Source of the DNA: NCEH01 sp002257205
GTDB taxonomy: Bacteria > Pseudomonadota > Alphaproteobacteria > Rhizobiales > Xanthobacteraceae
Assembly (NCBI RefSeq): GCF_043195105.1
Contig: NZ_JBAFWO010000010.1
Length of the DNA: 64,000 nt
Reading direction: 5' to 3' (one strand)
Shown here: piece by piece, positions 53,243 to 62,516 of the stretch
How positions within the stretch are numbered: position 1 is the first letter of the stretch
How the letters are laid out: every line of letters starts with the position of its first letter
Translations under genes and position numbers: made by a program
Notes under the pieces: generated by a model
What the model was told of the DNA's origin: nothing
The model's database searches: none
Seen by the model: only the letters and a program-made list of their open reading frames with translations

Positions 53243-54207
53243 GCCGCGCGGCGAGACGCGACATGGCGCTGCTTCTGCTCGGCCTCGTGGCCGGGGCGGG
53301 CACGCTCTATTTCTTGCAGGATCGACCTGCCTCCGTCACCTCCAGCCAGGCCGCAGAGGGTGACCATGGAAAGGAGGAAGGTCATGCGGAAGGAGCGGTC
53401 GAGCTCAATGATGCCAAGCTCGCGGCCGCAAGCATCGGCCTCGAGACCGCCGGTCCGGCACATTTGCGCCAGAAACTCCGCCTGAACGGGTTGATTCAGC
53501 CGAACCAGGAGGCCGTCGTCCAGGTCGCGCCGCGCTTTCCCGGCATTGTCCGGGAAGTCCGCAAGCGCCTGGGGGACAAGGTCAACAAAGGTGATGTCCT
53601 TGCCGTCATCGAGAGCAACCAGAGCCTCACGACATACGATCTGAAGTCCCCCATCTCGGGCACCGTGGTGGATCGCGCCGTGGCGTTGGGAGAATACGTC
53701 TCCGAGCAGAAGCCCGCCTTCATCGTCGCCGAGCTCTCCACCCTGTCGGTGGATCTCTCCGTCTACCGGAAGGATTTCGCGAAGGTCCGCGTAGGCGATT
53801 CCGTGCAGATCGACCCCGAAGACGGCGGTGCGCTGATCCAGGGCCAGGTCATCTACGTCTCGCCGATCGGTGCCGCAGACACGCAGAGCGCGTTGGCGCG
53901 CGTGGCCATTCCCAACGATGGGATGCGGCTGCGGCCGGGCCTGTTCGCTGTGGGCACCATCGTGCTGGCGGAGAAGGCCGTTGATGTCGCGGTTCGCTTG
54001 AGTGCCCTCCAGACCATCGACGGCCGCAGCATTGTTTTCGTTCGAAGTGGCGATGCCTTCGAACCCCGCGACGTGGAGCTGGGCGAGCGCGATGGCGAAC
54101 GGGTCGAGGTGCTGTTCGGCCTGATGCCCGGGGACGCCTACGCAGCGAACAACAGCTTCGTGATCAAGGCCGAGCTCGCCAAGGGGAGCGCCAGCCATGA
54201 GCACTGA
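53239..54207 (+). CDS. czcB: RND periplasmic adaptor, CzcB family
   Basis: A 322-residue membrane-fusion protein. A single N-terminal anchor (LLLLGLVAGAGTLYFLQD) is followed by a His-rich patch (GDHGKEEGHAEG) that may bind metal, a lipoyl-like domain (PRFPGIVREVRKRLGDKVNK; SPISGTVVDRAVALGEYV) and beta-barrel parts. It bridges CzcA and CzcC. It overlaps the next gene by 11 bases. Confidence 0.92.
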   Translation: MSRAARRDMALLLLGLVAGAGTLYFLQDRPASVTSSQAAEGDHGKEEGHAEGAVELNDAKLAAASIGLETAGPAHLRQKLRLNGLIQPNQEAVVQVAPRFPGIVREVRKRLGDKVNKGDVLAVIESNQSLTTYDLKSPISGTVVDRAVALGEYVSEQKPAFIVAELSTLSVDLSVYRKDFAKVRVGDSVQIDPEDGGALIQGQVIYVSPIGAADTQSALARVAIPNDGMRLRPGLFAVGTIVLAEKAVDVAVRLSALQTIDGRSIVFVRSGDAFEPRDVELGERDGERVEVLFGLMPGDAYAANNSFVIKAELAKGSASHEH

Positions 54208-54559
54208 GATGAAGCTCGTCACCGCCTGCATCCATCCGCACCTCGAGGCGCGCGTCGTGAAGGCGCTCCACGACCTACCGGAATTCCCGGGCTTCTCCAT
54301 AATTGAACTCCGCGGCCAGGGCCGGGGGAAAGGGGCGGACGGCACTTATCTCGCGAGCGAAACCGACCTCGTCTATCAGCGGCACCTCCAGTTGCAGATC
54401 GTCTGCGCGACGGATGCAGTCGAGACGATCTCCCGGATCGTGGCAGAGGCCGGGTGGACCGGCCGAAAAGGGGACGGCGTCATCATCGTGACGCCCGTCG
54501 AGGGCTTCAGCCGCATCCGCGAGGCTGGCGCACGCGCGGCCCGGGAGGCGTCGCGATGA
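54197..54559 (+). CDS. PII-like protein within the metal-efflux operon (PII-NG type)
   Basis: A 120-residue protein of the PII/GlnB fold. It opens MKLVTACIHPHLEARVVKAL and ends with the core strand KGDGVIIVTPVEGFSRI. The T-loop differs from nitrogen PII and lacks the uridylylated Tyr context. A PII subgroup named PII-NG is known to sit beside CzcA/CusA pumps, and gene order here fits it. It overlaps both czcB and czcA, so expression is tightly linked. A sensor of metal or nucleotide state is the likely role. Confidence 0.82.
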   Translation: MSTEMKLVTACIHPHLEARVVKALHDLPEFPGFSIIELRGQGRGKGADGTYLASETDLVYQRHLQLQIVCATDAVETISRIVAEAGWTGRKGDGVIIVTPVEGFSRIREAGARAAREASR

Positions 54560-57500
54560 TCGACGCCATCCTTGCCTTCTCGATCCGCCAACGCTGGCTC
54601 GTGGTGCTCGTCAGCCTCGGCATCGCGGCCTTCGGCGCCTGGAACTTCACGCGCTTGCCGATCGATGCGGTGCCGGACATCACCAATGTCCAGGTACAGA
54701 TCAACACCTCCGCGCCCGGCTTCTCGCCGCTGGAGACGGAGCAGCGCATCACCTTCCCGGTCGAGACCGCCATGGGTGGCCTGCCGGGGCTGGACTACAC
54801 CCGCTCCATGTCGCGCTACGGCCTGAGCCAGGTGACGGTCGTGTTCCGGGACGGGACCGACATCTATTTCGCCCGCCAGCTCGTAAACGAGCGCATCCAG
54901 CAGGCCAAGGACCAGCTTCCGCCAGGCGTCGAAACCGCGATGGGGCCCGTCTCCACGGGCCTCGGCGAGATCTACATGTACACGGTGGAGGCCAGGGACG
55001 GGGCGAAGAAGCCGTCCGGCGAGCCCTACAGCCCCACTGACCTGCGCACCATCCAGGACTGGATCATCAAGCCCCAGCTCCGCACCGTGCCCGGTGTGGT
55101 CGAGGTGAACACCATCGGCGGCTACGAACGCGAGCTCCACGTCCTGCCGAACCCGGCGCGGCTCATGGCCTACCGCATCTCGTTCCGTGACGTGATGACT
55201 GCGCTCACCGCCAACAACGCGAACGTGGGCGCTGGCTATATCGAGCGGAACGGCGAGCAATATCTCGTCCGCACGCCCGGACAGGTGGCCAATGCGGACG
55301 AGATCCGGGAAATTGTCATCGGCAGCCGTTCCGGTACGCCGATCCGCATCGGCGACATCGCCGAGGTGCGCGAGGGCAAGGAGCTGCGCACGGGCGCGGC
55401 GACGCTGAACGGAGAGGAGGTGGTGCTCGGCACCACCATGCTGCTTATTGGCGAGAACAGCCGCACGGTGGCCCAGCGCGTCGAGACGCGCCTGGAGGCA
55501 ATCTCCCGCTCGCTGCCCGAAGGCGTCATCGCCCGCGCCGTCTACGACCGCTCCCACCTCGTGGAAGCCACCATCGCAACGGTGGAGAAGAACCTCGTCG
55601 AAGGTGCGCTATTTGTCATCGCCGTGCTGTTCGTGCTGCTGGGGAACATCCGCGCGGCGCTGGTGACGGCCTGCGTCATCCCGCTCGCCATGCTCTTCAC
55701 CATCACCGGCATGGTGGAGAACAAGGTCAGCGCCAACCTGATGAGCCTTGGGGCCATCGACTTCGGCATCATCATCGACGGCGCCGTCATCATCGTCGAG
55801 AACTGCCTGCGCCTGTTGGCGGAAGAGCAACATAAGAGGGGCCGCCTCCTGACTCGGGCAGAGCGGTTCGAGACCATCCTCGCGGGTTCGAGGGACGTCA
55901 TCCGGCCGAGCTTGTTCGGCACCATGATCATCGCCGTGGTCTATCTGCCTGTGCTCACGCTCACGGGCGTGGAAGGCAAGATGTTCACCCCGATGGCGGT
56001 GACGGTGCTCATGGCGCTGCTCGGCGCCGCGCTGTTCTCGATGACCTTCGTGCCCGCCGCCATCGCGCTGTTCGTGACCGGCAAGGTTTCCGAGGATGAA
56101 AACTTCATCATGCGGGGCGCCCGGCGCCTCTACACGCCGTTGCTGGATGCCTGCATCACCTATCGCGGCGTGGTGGCCGCGGCGGCCGCCGCCCTGGTGA
56201 TCGCGAGCGGCCTCGCGGCCTCGCGCATGGGTGGGGAGTTCATCCCCAGCCTCGACGAGGGCGATGCCGCCATCCAGGCGCTGCGCGTGCCCGGCACCAG
56301 CCTGACGCAGTCCCTCGAGATGCAAGAGGCTCTCGAAAAACGCCTGCTGAAGGTGCCGGAGGTGAAGGAAATCTTCGCCCGCGTCGGCACGGCCGAGATC
56401 GCCACCGATGCGATGCCGCCGTCCATCTCCGACGGCTACATCATACTGAAGCCCCGCTCGGAATGGCCGAACCCATCGAAGCCGAAGTCCGAATTGATGG
56501 AGGATATCGAGAAGGCCGCCGAAGAGGTGGCGGGGAGCAATTACGAACTCTCCCAGCCCATCCAGCTTCGCTTCAACGAACTGATCTCCGGCATTCGCAG
56601 CGACGTGGGCGTGAAGATCTTCGGCGACGATCTCGACACCCTGCTCCAGGTGGCCGGCCAGGTGCAAGCGGTGCTCCAGACGGTGCCCGGCGCGGCAGAC
56701 GTGAAGACCGAGCAGGTCTCGGGCCTGCCCATGCTGACCGTGGCGCTGAACCGGGCGGCCATGGCGCGCTATGGCGTCTCCGTCGCCGATGTGCAGGAAC
56801 TGGTCGAGATCGCGGTGGGCGGCAAGGAGGCGGGCGTCCTGTTCGAGGGTGACCGGCGTTTCGACATCATGGTACGCCTGCCCGAGGAATTGCGCACCGA
56901 CATCGAGGCGTTGCGCGCCCTGCCAATCCCGTTGCCACCGGCGAACGACGAGCGCAACGCTGTACGCGCGATCTGGGGGACGGCTGCGACCTCCCAGATC
57001 CGCTATGTGCCGCTCTCCTCCATCGCCAACCTCACGGTGTCTCCCGGACCCAACCAGATCAGCCGCGAGAACGGCAAGCGGCGCATCGTGGTGAGCGCCA
57101 ACGTGCGCGACCGGGACCTCGGCTCGTTCGTCGCCGATGCCCAGAAGCAAGTCGCCGAGACGGTGAAGCTTCCGGAGGGCTACTGGATCGGCTGGGGCGG
57201 CCAATTCGAGCAACTCGTCTCCGCCACCCAGCGCCTCGCCATCGTGGTGCCCATCGCGCTGCTGCTGATCTTCCTGCTGCTGTTCATGAGCTTCGGGTCC
57301 ATGGGCGATGCCCTGCTGGTGTTCTCGGGCGTGCCGCTGGCGCTTACCGGGGGCGTGGCGGCGCTGCTGCTGCGAGATATTCCCCTCTCCATCAGCGCGG
57401 GCATAGGTTTCATCGCCCTGTCCGGCGTGGCGGTGCTGAACGGGCTCGTCATCATCGCTTTCATCCAGCGCCTGCGGGCCGAGGGGAAGGTGATCATCGA

Positions 57501-57765
57501 TGCCGTCCGCGAGGGAGCTCTGACGCGCCTGCGGCCGGTGCTGATGACCGCGCTCGTCGCCTCCCTCGGCTTCGTGCCCATGGCGCTGGCGACGGGGCCG
57601 GGCGCGGAGGTGCAGCGCCCGCTCGCCACCGTGGTCATTGGCGGCATCATCTCCTCCACCATCCTCACCTTGCTGGTCCTGCCCGCGCTCTACGTCCTGT
57701 TCCGGCGTGAGAGCGAGCGGCCGGAACCTCTTTCGACTGCGGCTGCCGAGGTCGCCTCAATCTAG
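54556..57765 (+). CDS. czcA: Heavy-metal RND efflux pump, CzcA family
   Basis: A 1069-residue inner-membrane pump with 12 helices and two large periplasmic loops. The proton-relay motif of the heavy-metal branch is seen as GAIDFGIIIDGAVIIVEN near residue 405. The opening LPIDAVPDITNVQVQINT is typical of CzcA/CusA. It exports divalent cations such as Co, Zn or Cd with CzcB and CzcC. ATGA overlap with the PII-like gene. Confidence 0.94.
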   Translation: MIDAILAFSIRQRWLVVLVSLGIAAFGAWNFTRLPIDAVPDITNVQVQINTSAPGFSPLETEQRITFPVETAMGGLPGLDYTRSMSRYGLSQVTVVFRDGTDIYFARQLVNERIQQAKDQLPPGVETAMGPVSTGLGEIYMYTVEARDGAKKPSGEPYSPTDLRTIQDWIIKPQLRTVPGVVEVNTIGGYERELHVLPNPARLMAYRISFRDVMTALTANNANVGAGYIERNGEQYLVRTPGQVANADEIREIVIGSRSGTPIRIGDIAEVREGKELRTGAATLNGEEVVLGTTMLLIGENSRTVAQRVETRLEAISRSLPEGVIARAVYDRSHLVEATIATVEKNLVEGALFVIAVLFVLLGNIRAALVTACVIPLAMLFTITGMVENKVSANLMSLGAIDFGIIIDGAVIIVENCLRLLAEEQHKRGRLLTRAERFETILAGSRDVIRPSLFGTMIIAVVYLPVLTLTGVEGKMFTPMAVTVLMALLGAALFSMTFVPAAIALFVTGKVSEDENFIMRGARRLYTPLLDACITYRGVVAAAAAALVIASGLAASRMGGEFIPSLDEGDAAIQALRVPGTSLTQSLEMQEALEKRLLKVPEVKEIFARVGTAEIATDAMPPSISDGYIILKPRSEWPNPSKPKSELMEDIEKAAEEVAGSNYELSQPIQLRFNELISGIRSDVGVKIFGDDLDTLLQVAGQVQAVLQTVPGAADVKTEQVSGLPMLTVALNRAAMARYGVSVADVQELVEIAVGGKEAGVLFEGDRRFDIMVRLPEELRTDIEALRALPIPLPPANDERNAVRAIWGTAATSQIRYVPLSSIANLTVSPGPNQISRENGKRRIVVSANVRDRDLGSFVADAQKQVAETVKLPEGYWIGWGGQFEQLVSATQRLAIVVPIALLLIFLLLFMSFGSMGDALLVFSGVPLALTGGVAALLLRDIPLSISAGIGFIALSGVAVLNGLVIIAFIQRLRAEGKVIIDAVREGALTRLRPVLMTALVASLGFVPMALATGPGAEVQRPLATVVIGGIISSTILTLLVLPALYVLFRRESERPEPLSTAAAEVASI

Positions 57766-57784
57766 CAAATACAAGGAGACAAGC

Positions 57785-58162
57785 ATGTTGAAAGCCATTT
57801 TCATCGCCGCTGCGGTGCTACTGTCAGGTCCCGCTTTGGCGCAGCACGCCCACGACAACCAGAAGGGTCCCAATGGCGGTCCCATGGAGGACGTCGCCGG
57901 TGTCCATGCGGAGTTGCTGGTGTCTGGCCAGGCCGTGACGGTCAATGTCTTCGACGAGGCCGGAAAACCCGTCGACACGACGGGCTATACGGGTTCCGCG
58001 ATGATCGTCTCCGGCAGCGATCGCAGGACCCTTCCGCTTGCCGCCTCCGGCAACGCCCTCACCGGCCAGGCTGCGGCTCCCATCGCGAAGGGCGCAGTCG
58101 TCACCCTCGTCATCAAGACCGCCGCTGGAAAGTCCGGCCAGGCGAAGTTTTCCGCGCCCTGA
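57785..58162 (+). CDS. Small periplasmic protein linked to czc
   Basis: A 125-residue exported protein with a leader ending GPALAQHAHD. The mature part begins with His residues and GPNGGPMEDVAGVHAELLV, a pattern common in small proteins next to czc and cus pumps. A beta-rich fold is likely. It has AAGGAG upstream and follows czcA by 19 bases, so it belongs to the operon. Its role may be periplasmic metal binding. Confidence 0.75.
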   Translation: MLKAIFIAAAVLLSGPALAQHAHDNQKGPNGGPMEDVAGVHAELLVSGQAVTVNVFDEAGKPVDTTGYTGSAMIVSGSDRRTLPLAASGNALTGQAAAPIAKGAVVTLVIKTAAGKSGQAKFSAP

Positions 58163-58595
58163 AGATAGGAATGATGCTCATCATGTCTGGATGCCAGATC
58201 TTCCACCGCATGGCCGCGGCGACGATCCCGATCGGGCTCATCGCATCTGCGATCCCGGCCCTCGCCCTAGAAGGTAAGCCTCAAGGTCACAAGGCGAAGG
58301 AGAGGCATGTCTTTTGGAATGTGCAGCTCTGCCTCAGTCATCCATCGACTCACGAGAAGAGCACTTAGATATCGGCTCCGCCGCCGTTCTTCTTTACGGG
58401 GTTCTTTTCCCCCTCGCCATCGACCTCGCAGTCGATCGGCCACGGCGGAGCTGCGAAATAGAGTGATCTCATCGTCTCTTGCCGGGCGCTTCGCTGCCGT
58501 CCTGGCCTCTTCGGGATCAGCCGGATGCGAAGTGCGCGGAGACGGGACGTCCTTCAGGCTCAAAGCCCGCACTGGTCCACAATAGGAAGACAGAC
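58163..58595. other. Region after the czc genes, 433 bp
   Basis: Apart from the doubtful peptide at 58171-58368, no gene is seen. The remaining frames do not show coding codon use. Confidence 0.4.
58171..58368 (+). CDS. Doubtful short exported peptide
   Basis: A 65-codon frame with a hydrophobic leader-like start (AAATIPIGLIASAIPALALE) eight bases after the previous stop. TAGGA lies before the ATGs; the ATG at 58183 is best spaced. The tail after residue 40 has no bias for coding, so it may be the first part of a frameshifted gene. Confidence 0.3.
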   Translation: MMLIMSGCQIFHRMAAATIPIGLIASAIPALALEGKPQGHKAKERHVFWNVQLCLSHPSTHEKST

Positions 58596-58814
58596 ATGAA
58601 ACTCTCGGTAATTCTTGGATTCTCCCTAATCATGGTGAGTGCGTCATTCGCACAAACTGCAGATACTGAGCATTCAAGCGCAAAAGAACATCGTATGTAC
58701 TGTGAAAAGAAGCGAACGACCTGTGTTGATACGTATAAATGGTATCGGCAACATGAGCTCACTCACTGCCGCATTCAATACAATCAGTGCATGCAGGTAT
58801 GGAAAAAAGATTGA
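58596..58814 (+). CDS. Small secreted protein with twin CX6C motif
   Basis: A 72-residue protein with a clear signal peptide (LSVILGFSLIMVSASFAQ). The mature 50 residues contain two CX6C pairs: YCEKKRTTC and HCRIQYNQC, separated by 14 residues. The spacing suggests a two-helix hairpin held by disulfides. AATAGGAAGA precedes the ATG. Codon use is more AT-rich than the czc genes, a sign of separate origin. The family is not recognised. Confidence 0.65.
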   Translation: MKLSVILGFSLIMVSASFAQTADTEHSSAKEHRMYCEKKRTTCVDTYKWYRQHELTHCRIQYNQCMQVWKKD

Positions 58815-59072
58815 AAGGAATCGCGAGGACGATGCGCGCGCCACCTTGAACGGCACCGCCCACCCTGGACACATGAGGAACTCGAGAAGCTAAAGTGGCG
58901 CGCCAGGAAGGGCGTGGCACTGAAGGCGATCTCGAAAGCGATGACGCAGCGAGGAATCTATCAAAGACCTCAACAAACGCGATGGGATCGGCGTCGCCAA
59001 GCCTCTTTAGGTCGTGCTTTTGGCATGGCTTTGAGTGTCGTCGCTGCTCGAAAGTTCACGAACGTCAGCTGA
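58815..59072 (+). pseudogene. Helix-turn-helix-like remnant
   Basis: Directly after the stop of the previous gene, an 85-codon frame without ATG encodes RPPWTHEELEKLKWRARKGV and KAISKAMTQRG, resembling a Myb/SANT- or GcrA-like DNA-binding start. It ends at TGA 59070-59072. No start or ribosome site is seen, so it is a remnant or uses a start I cannot identify. Nothing is seen from there to the resolvase end at 59284. Confidence 0.3.
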
Positions 59073-59283
59073 GGCTCCCACGGCATCTGCATGCCAGAGT
59101 GGTCTCGAAGAGCTGGCATCAACAAAGGCTCGGAGCGGAAGGTTGCTCTGACGTCAGAAGTATCCGCTTCACGCTGCCTCCAGGCCATCAGGTGCGGCGC
59201 CTCTCGCAGGTTCGACTACCTCGACCTGAAGAGTGTCCGGTTTCTGAACTCCTGCCGAGGTCATCTCCTGGTGCAATGCGACC

Positions 59284-59835
59284 TCAGTCAAGAGGTCCGA
59301 TACGGCTGGTGGTGGCCTTGCTCACGCCTGTGATTCGCGCGAGTTCGCGCACGCTCTCTCCTTCCGCCCTTCGCTTAGCAACGAAGGCACGCTGATCGGC
59401 CGAGAGCACATGTTTACGGCCGAATCGCACACCGCGCGCCTTCGCGCGAATGCGGCCTTCTCCGGTGCGCGTTCTGATGAGCTCTCGCTCGAATTCGGCA
59501 AGGCCACCAAGTACGTTGAGCATAAGACGGCCATGCGGCGTTGTCGTATCGGCCCAGCCATCGCCAAGGGACTTGAAGGCCGCGCCGCGTTCGGCGATCT
59601 CGGCAAGAATATTGAGCAGATCACGCGTCGAGCGTGCCAGGCGATCGAGCCGAACGACCAAAAGCGTGTCACCGGCTCGCAAGGCCGCCAGGCATTTTCG
59701 CAGCTGTCTGCGATCAGTTTTCGCGCCGCTTGCCGTCTCTTGGAAAAGCTTCTCGCAGCCGGCGGCCCTGAGGTGTTCGATCTGGCTATCTAAAGTCTGC
59801 CCATCAGTTGAGACACGTGCGTAGCCAACAATCAT
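59284..59835 (-). CDS. Serine recombinase / resolvase (Tn3 type)
   Basis: A 183-residue site-specific recombinase. The catalytic Ser is residue 9 in GYARVSTDGQ. Other family residues are in LRAGDTLLVVRLDRLARST and the long helix GLAEFERELIRTRTGEGR. A C-terminal helix-turn-helix of the Hin type follows (SVRELARITGVSKATTSRI). It resolves transposon cointegrates at a res site, likely the repeats just upstream. No transposase gene is seen in the window. Confidence 0.92.
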   Translation of the reverse strand: MIVGYARVSTDGQTLDSQIEHLRAAGCEKLFQETASGAKTDRRQLRKCLAALRAGDTLLVVRLDRLARSTRDLLNILAEIAERGAAFKSLGDGWADTTTPHGRLMLNVLGGLAEFERELIRTRTGEGRIRAKARGVRFGRKHVLSADQRAFVAKRRAEGESVRELARITGVSKATTSRIGPLD

Positions 59836-60486
59836 TTGTGCATTATGAGACTATATTATGAGACAGTCAACGCGTTGATATTTCAGATCATAAATATCGT
59901 CTCATATATTTTGATTTTTGAGACACAGCCTCTCCTTTTGATCGAAGGAGCATCCGAGTCGCCTCCTGCGCCGTAAGCAGAGCTTACCGATTGCACGTCT
60001 GAACGTCCGGTGTGGGGCCGGTTGCAGACTGGCAGGTTTTGGGCGGGCCGATGTGCAATGCGGGCATTCGGTCGGCAAGGTTCGGAGCTAGAAAGACCCA
60101 GAAGGCGACATTCACGACCGCATTGCCCACACCTAACGTCAGACACTCATTCATCAAAGCCCTTCGGAAGAGTCCTGACCGTTTGCCGACAGGCAGGTCC
60201 TGGCAGGCAAGCACGGTATAGCCGGGCTTCGCACGCCTGAACGGACATCTTTTGCCATAGCCGGCGTCGGCAGGTGGCCTGAGCCCTGACGATCCTCCAC
60301 GTATGAGTTATGCCTGAGGCGCTGTTGATGCCCTCGGTCGGATATGAAGCAACCGTCGGCGCAGCAGATAAACCAATGCTGGTTTCAGAAAGCTCTATGC
60401 TGATCCAAGGACAAATGCCTGTCCGGCCGGGATATCGATGACCTTCACCGCCATCCGGGCCGAACGCGCTCACGTTAATAGGTGAT
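59836..60486. other. Intergenic region right of the resolvase, 651 bp
   Basis: No gene is seen. The first 100 bases are AT-rich and carry TGAGAC repeats. The remainder is unstructured G+C-rich DNA with only short, unconvincing frames. Confidence 0.5.
59845..59924. repeat. TGAGAC repeats, res-site candidate
   Basis: ATGAGAC occurs at 59845-59851 and 59858-59864, its complement GTCTCAT at 59899-59905, and TGAGAC at 59919-59924. Clustered direct and inverted short repeats directly upstream of a serine resolvase are what a res site looks like. Confidence 0.5.
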
Positions 60487-60903
60487 CTACCCTCTGGTGA
60501 GGTTTACCAGGGCGAAGTTGCCCATCCGCTGGAGATCGGGCACCGCCTTGCCGGTCGCCTTGTTGATCTCGGCGATCATCGTGTTGCGCATGTCATCAAC
60601 GCTGAACGTCTTGATCGTGGCGTCATCGCGTATATGGGCAGTGCGCAGATAGACCATCAATGCCCCGGCGCCAGCCAGTGCATTGTTGTTCATCGCCTGA
60701 TAGGTCGCGACCGAGCCTGCGGTACGGCTCGAAAGCTCGGTAATCAGTGTATTGCGCCAATCCTCTTTTGAACCGCCCCGAGTTTTCTAGACGGCTTCGG
60801 GGCAGGTCTTGTTGCCCCGGACTTTCTGCACTTCCTGCGCATAGGCGACGTTGGCGCACAGCAGCATCGCCGTAGCGAGCGTCAGTTTGGACGTGATCTT
60901 CAT
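60487..60903 (-). pseudogene. Small exported protein gene interrupted by an amber codon
   Basis: From the ATG at 60903, with GGAGG upstream, the frame gives a signal peptide (LTLATAMLLCANVAYAQ) and ends at a TAG at 60787-60789 after NKTCPEAV. The same frame continues without another stop for 99 codons (KTRGGSKEDWRNTLITELSS and onward to NFALVNLTRG) to a TAG at 60487. The downstream part is clearly coding-like. It is either a nonsense mutation or a sequence error. Confidence 0.7.
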
Positions 60904-61077
60904 TGGACTCAGCCTCCGGTTGGTTCGCGCGATCGTCGGATATGGGCCAGCCACCGCGTTCGGCGTGCGAAATGCTCCGTCTCGCGGGATCGTGCCACGA
61001 CGGGAGAAGCAATAGGCGCGCGCCCGGCGAGTCCGAAACCGACCAGCCGGCCAGTTGCGGCTGGACGAACGTATAGG

Positions 61078-61842
61078 GTGGCGGCTGGATGCAGCGGCAA
61101 TTCGGCCAACCCTGCGGCTAACACCGCCATGGGCAATGCGACCAAGGCTGACAGCGACGCGCCGCGATCCGTGGCGGTGGTCGATGAAAGTCTGCCCTGC
61201 GCCGATGACGGCCCGTGTCTGCCGATCACCAAACTGTGCGCGAGCCGTGCGGTCAATTATCTGAACTTCGACGACGGCAAGCGCCCCGATGCGCCCGAAG
61301 GATGCGAGTGGGTGGTCAACGAAACCGAGATGCCGGGTGACGAAGTAGTGCTGTATCTCGCCGCGCGTTGCGGCAAGAAGACCGCCAAACTGGCCTTCGC
61401 GGGCGGTGCGCATCTTTCCGAATTGAGCTATGAGACATCGGCGCTCGCCGAGGGCGCGCCATCGGAGGAGCCCGTCGTCAAGATCGGCGGCGCCGACCAG
61501 GGCGAGCCGAAGCTTGCCATTCTGGGCGTCGCGCGCGAGGCCTTCTCCACTCCCGCCGAAGCCGCCAAATGCCAGGTCCGCAAGGCCAATGTCGAAGGCT
61601 GGCTCGCCGATGCGATGGTCGTAAATGTGAGCGCCGCCGAATCCGCCAAGGCGCCCAAGGACGAGCCGCGTTCGGCATGCGGCTCCTTTGGCTATGACGG
61701 CGGTACGATGTCCTATTGGCGCGTGTTCCAGGGCTATTCGTGGTTTTATCAGCTCGGTCAGGATCAGCTCGAGATCGATTCGGGGGCGTTCACCGTTATG
61801 ACCAAGGACGATAAGGGCGAATGGGGCCAGGTGGCGTCTTAG
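61078..61842 (+). CDS. Putative lipoprotein, unknown function
   Basis: A frame of about 254 codons from a GTG. It opens AAGCSGNSANPAAN, which looks like a lipobox Cys and the mature N-terminus of a lipoprotein, but no hydrophobic leader precedes it in frame, so the 5' end is probably damaged or the start is misread. The body has several Cys (CADDGPCLPITKLC; GCEWVVNE) and no known motif. It is divergent from the amber-interrupted gene. Confidence 0.6.
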   Translation: MAAGCSGNSANPAANTAMGNATKADSDAPRSVAVVDESLPCADDGPCLPITKLCASRAVNYLNFDDGKRPDAPEGCEWVVNETEMPGDEVVLYLAARCGKKTAKLAFAGGAHLSELSYETSALAEGAPSEEPVVKIGGADQGEPKLAILGVAREAFSTPAEAAKCQVRKANVEGWLADAMVVNVSAAESAKAPKDEPRSACGSFGYDGGTMSYWRVFQGYSWFYQLGQDQLEIDSGAFTVMTKDDKGEWGQVAS

Positions 61843-61964
61843 CCGCCGCGGGCGACACACCCCGATCGAGCGATCGGGCGCCCTTCCCGTTACCGCGCGC
61901 GACCCCGAACGGGCCGCTCGTTCAATTGAAATTTGCCACCCCAAACAAACAGGATAGCAAAACC

Positions 61965-62462
61965 ATGCACAACACCTCCCTCTTCCGTACAGCCTGCGCG
62001 GCCCTGGCCCTGATCGTTGCACCGTCGACAGCATGGTCGCAGTCGGAGCCCTATGGCCAGCCCGTTGGCGGCTGGACCTTCAACCAGACCCCCGAAGGCG
62101 GCGCGATCAAATGCCGGGCCATCCTCAAGAGCGGCAATCAAACCTATGTCATGGGCGGCTCGACCAGCGGCGGCAGCTTTTACGTCAGTGTGAATGCCGG
62201 GAACATCGCCAAGGGCCAATATCCGGGCTCGTCCTTGGTGCTGGCAAGCGGCAATCGCAATGTGACGGTCACGTCCGACGGCGGTCGGATGTGGTTCCAG
62301 CTTGTCGATTTCGATATGGAAAAGGTCGCCCAAGAAGGGGCTTTCGTCCTCAATGTGCGGCTGAAGAACGGCGGCTTCGGCGGCGGCGAAATGACGCTCA
62401 ACAAAGCGGCGCCAAAGGCGCTGGACCGCCTTTTCGAGTGTATTCAGTCGAATGGCGGCTGA
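61965..62462 (+). CDS. Small secreted protein, unknown function
   Basis: A 165-residue protein with a signal peptide ending VAPSTAWSQ. The mature part (PVGGWTFNQTPEGGAIKCRA; LFECIQSNGG) has two Cys, one near each end, and is beta-rich. AGGATAG precedes the ATG. I do not recognise the family. It lies 122 bases after the lipoprotein-like gene and 54 before a broken lipoprotein gene. Confidence 0.75.
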   Translation: MHNTSLFRTACAALALIVAPSTAWSQSEPYGQPVGGWTFNQTPEGGAIKCRAILKSGNQTYVMGGSTSGGSFYVSVNAGNIAKGQYPGSSLVLASGNRNVTVTSDGGRMWFQLVDFDMEKVAQEGAFVLNVRLKNGGFGGGEMTLNKAAPKALDRLFECIQSNGG

Positions 62463-62516
62463 CAGGCGAACCCAGCGACCGTGCAGGTGCGCTTCGGTCA
62501 AGGCAATGGGGGGCGC

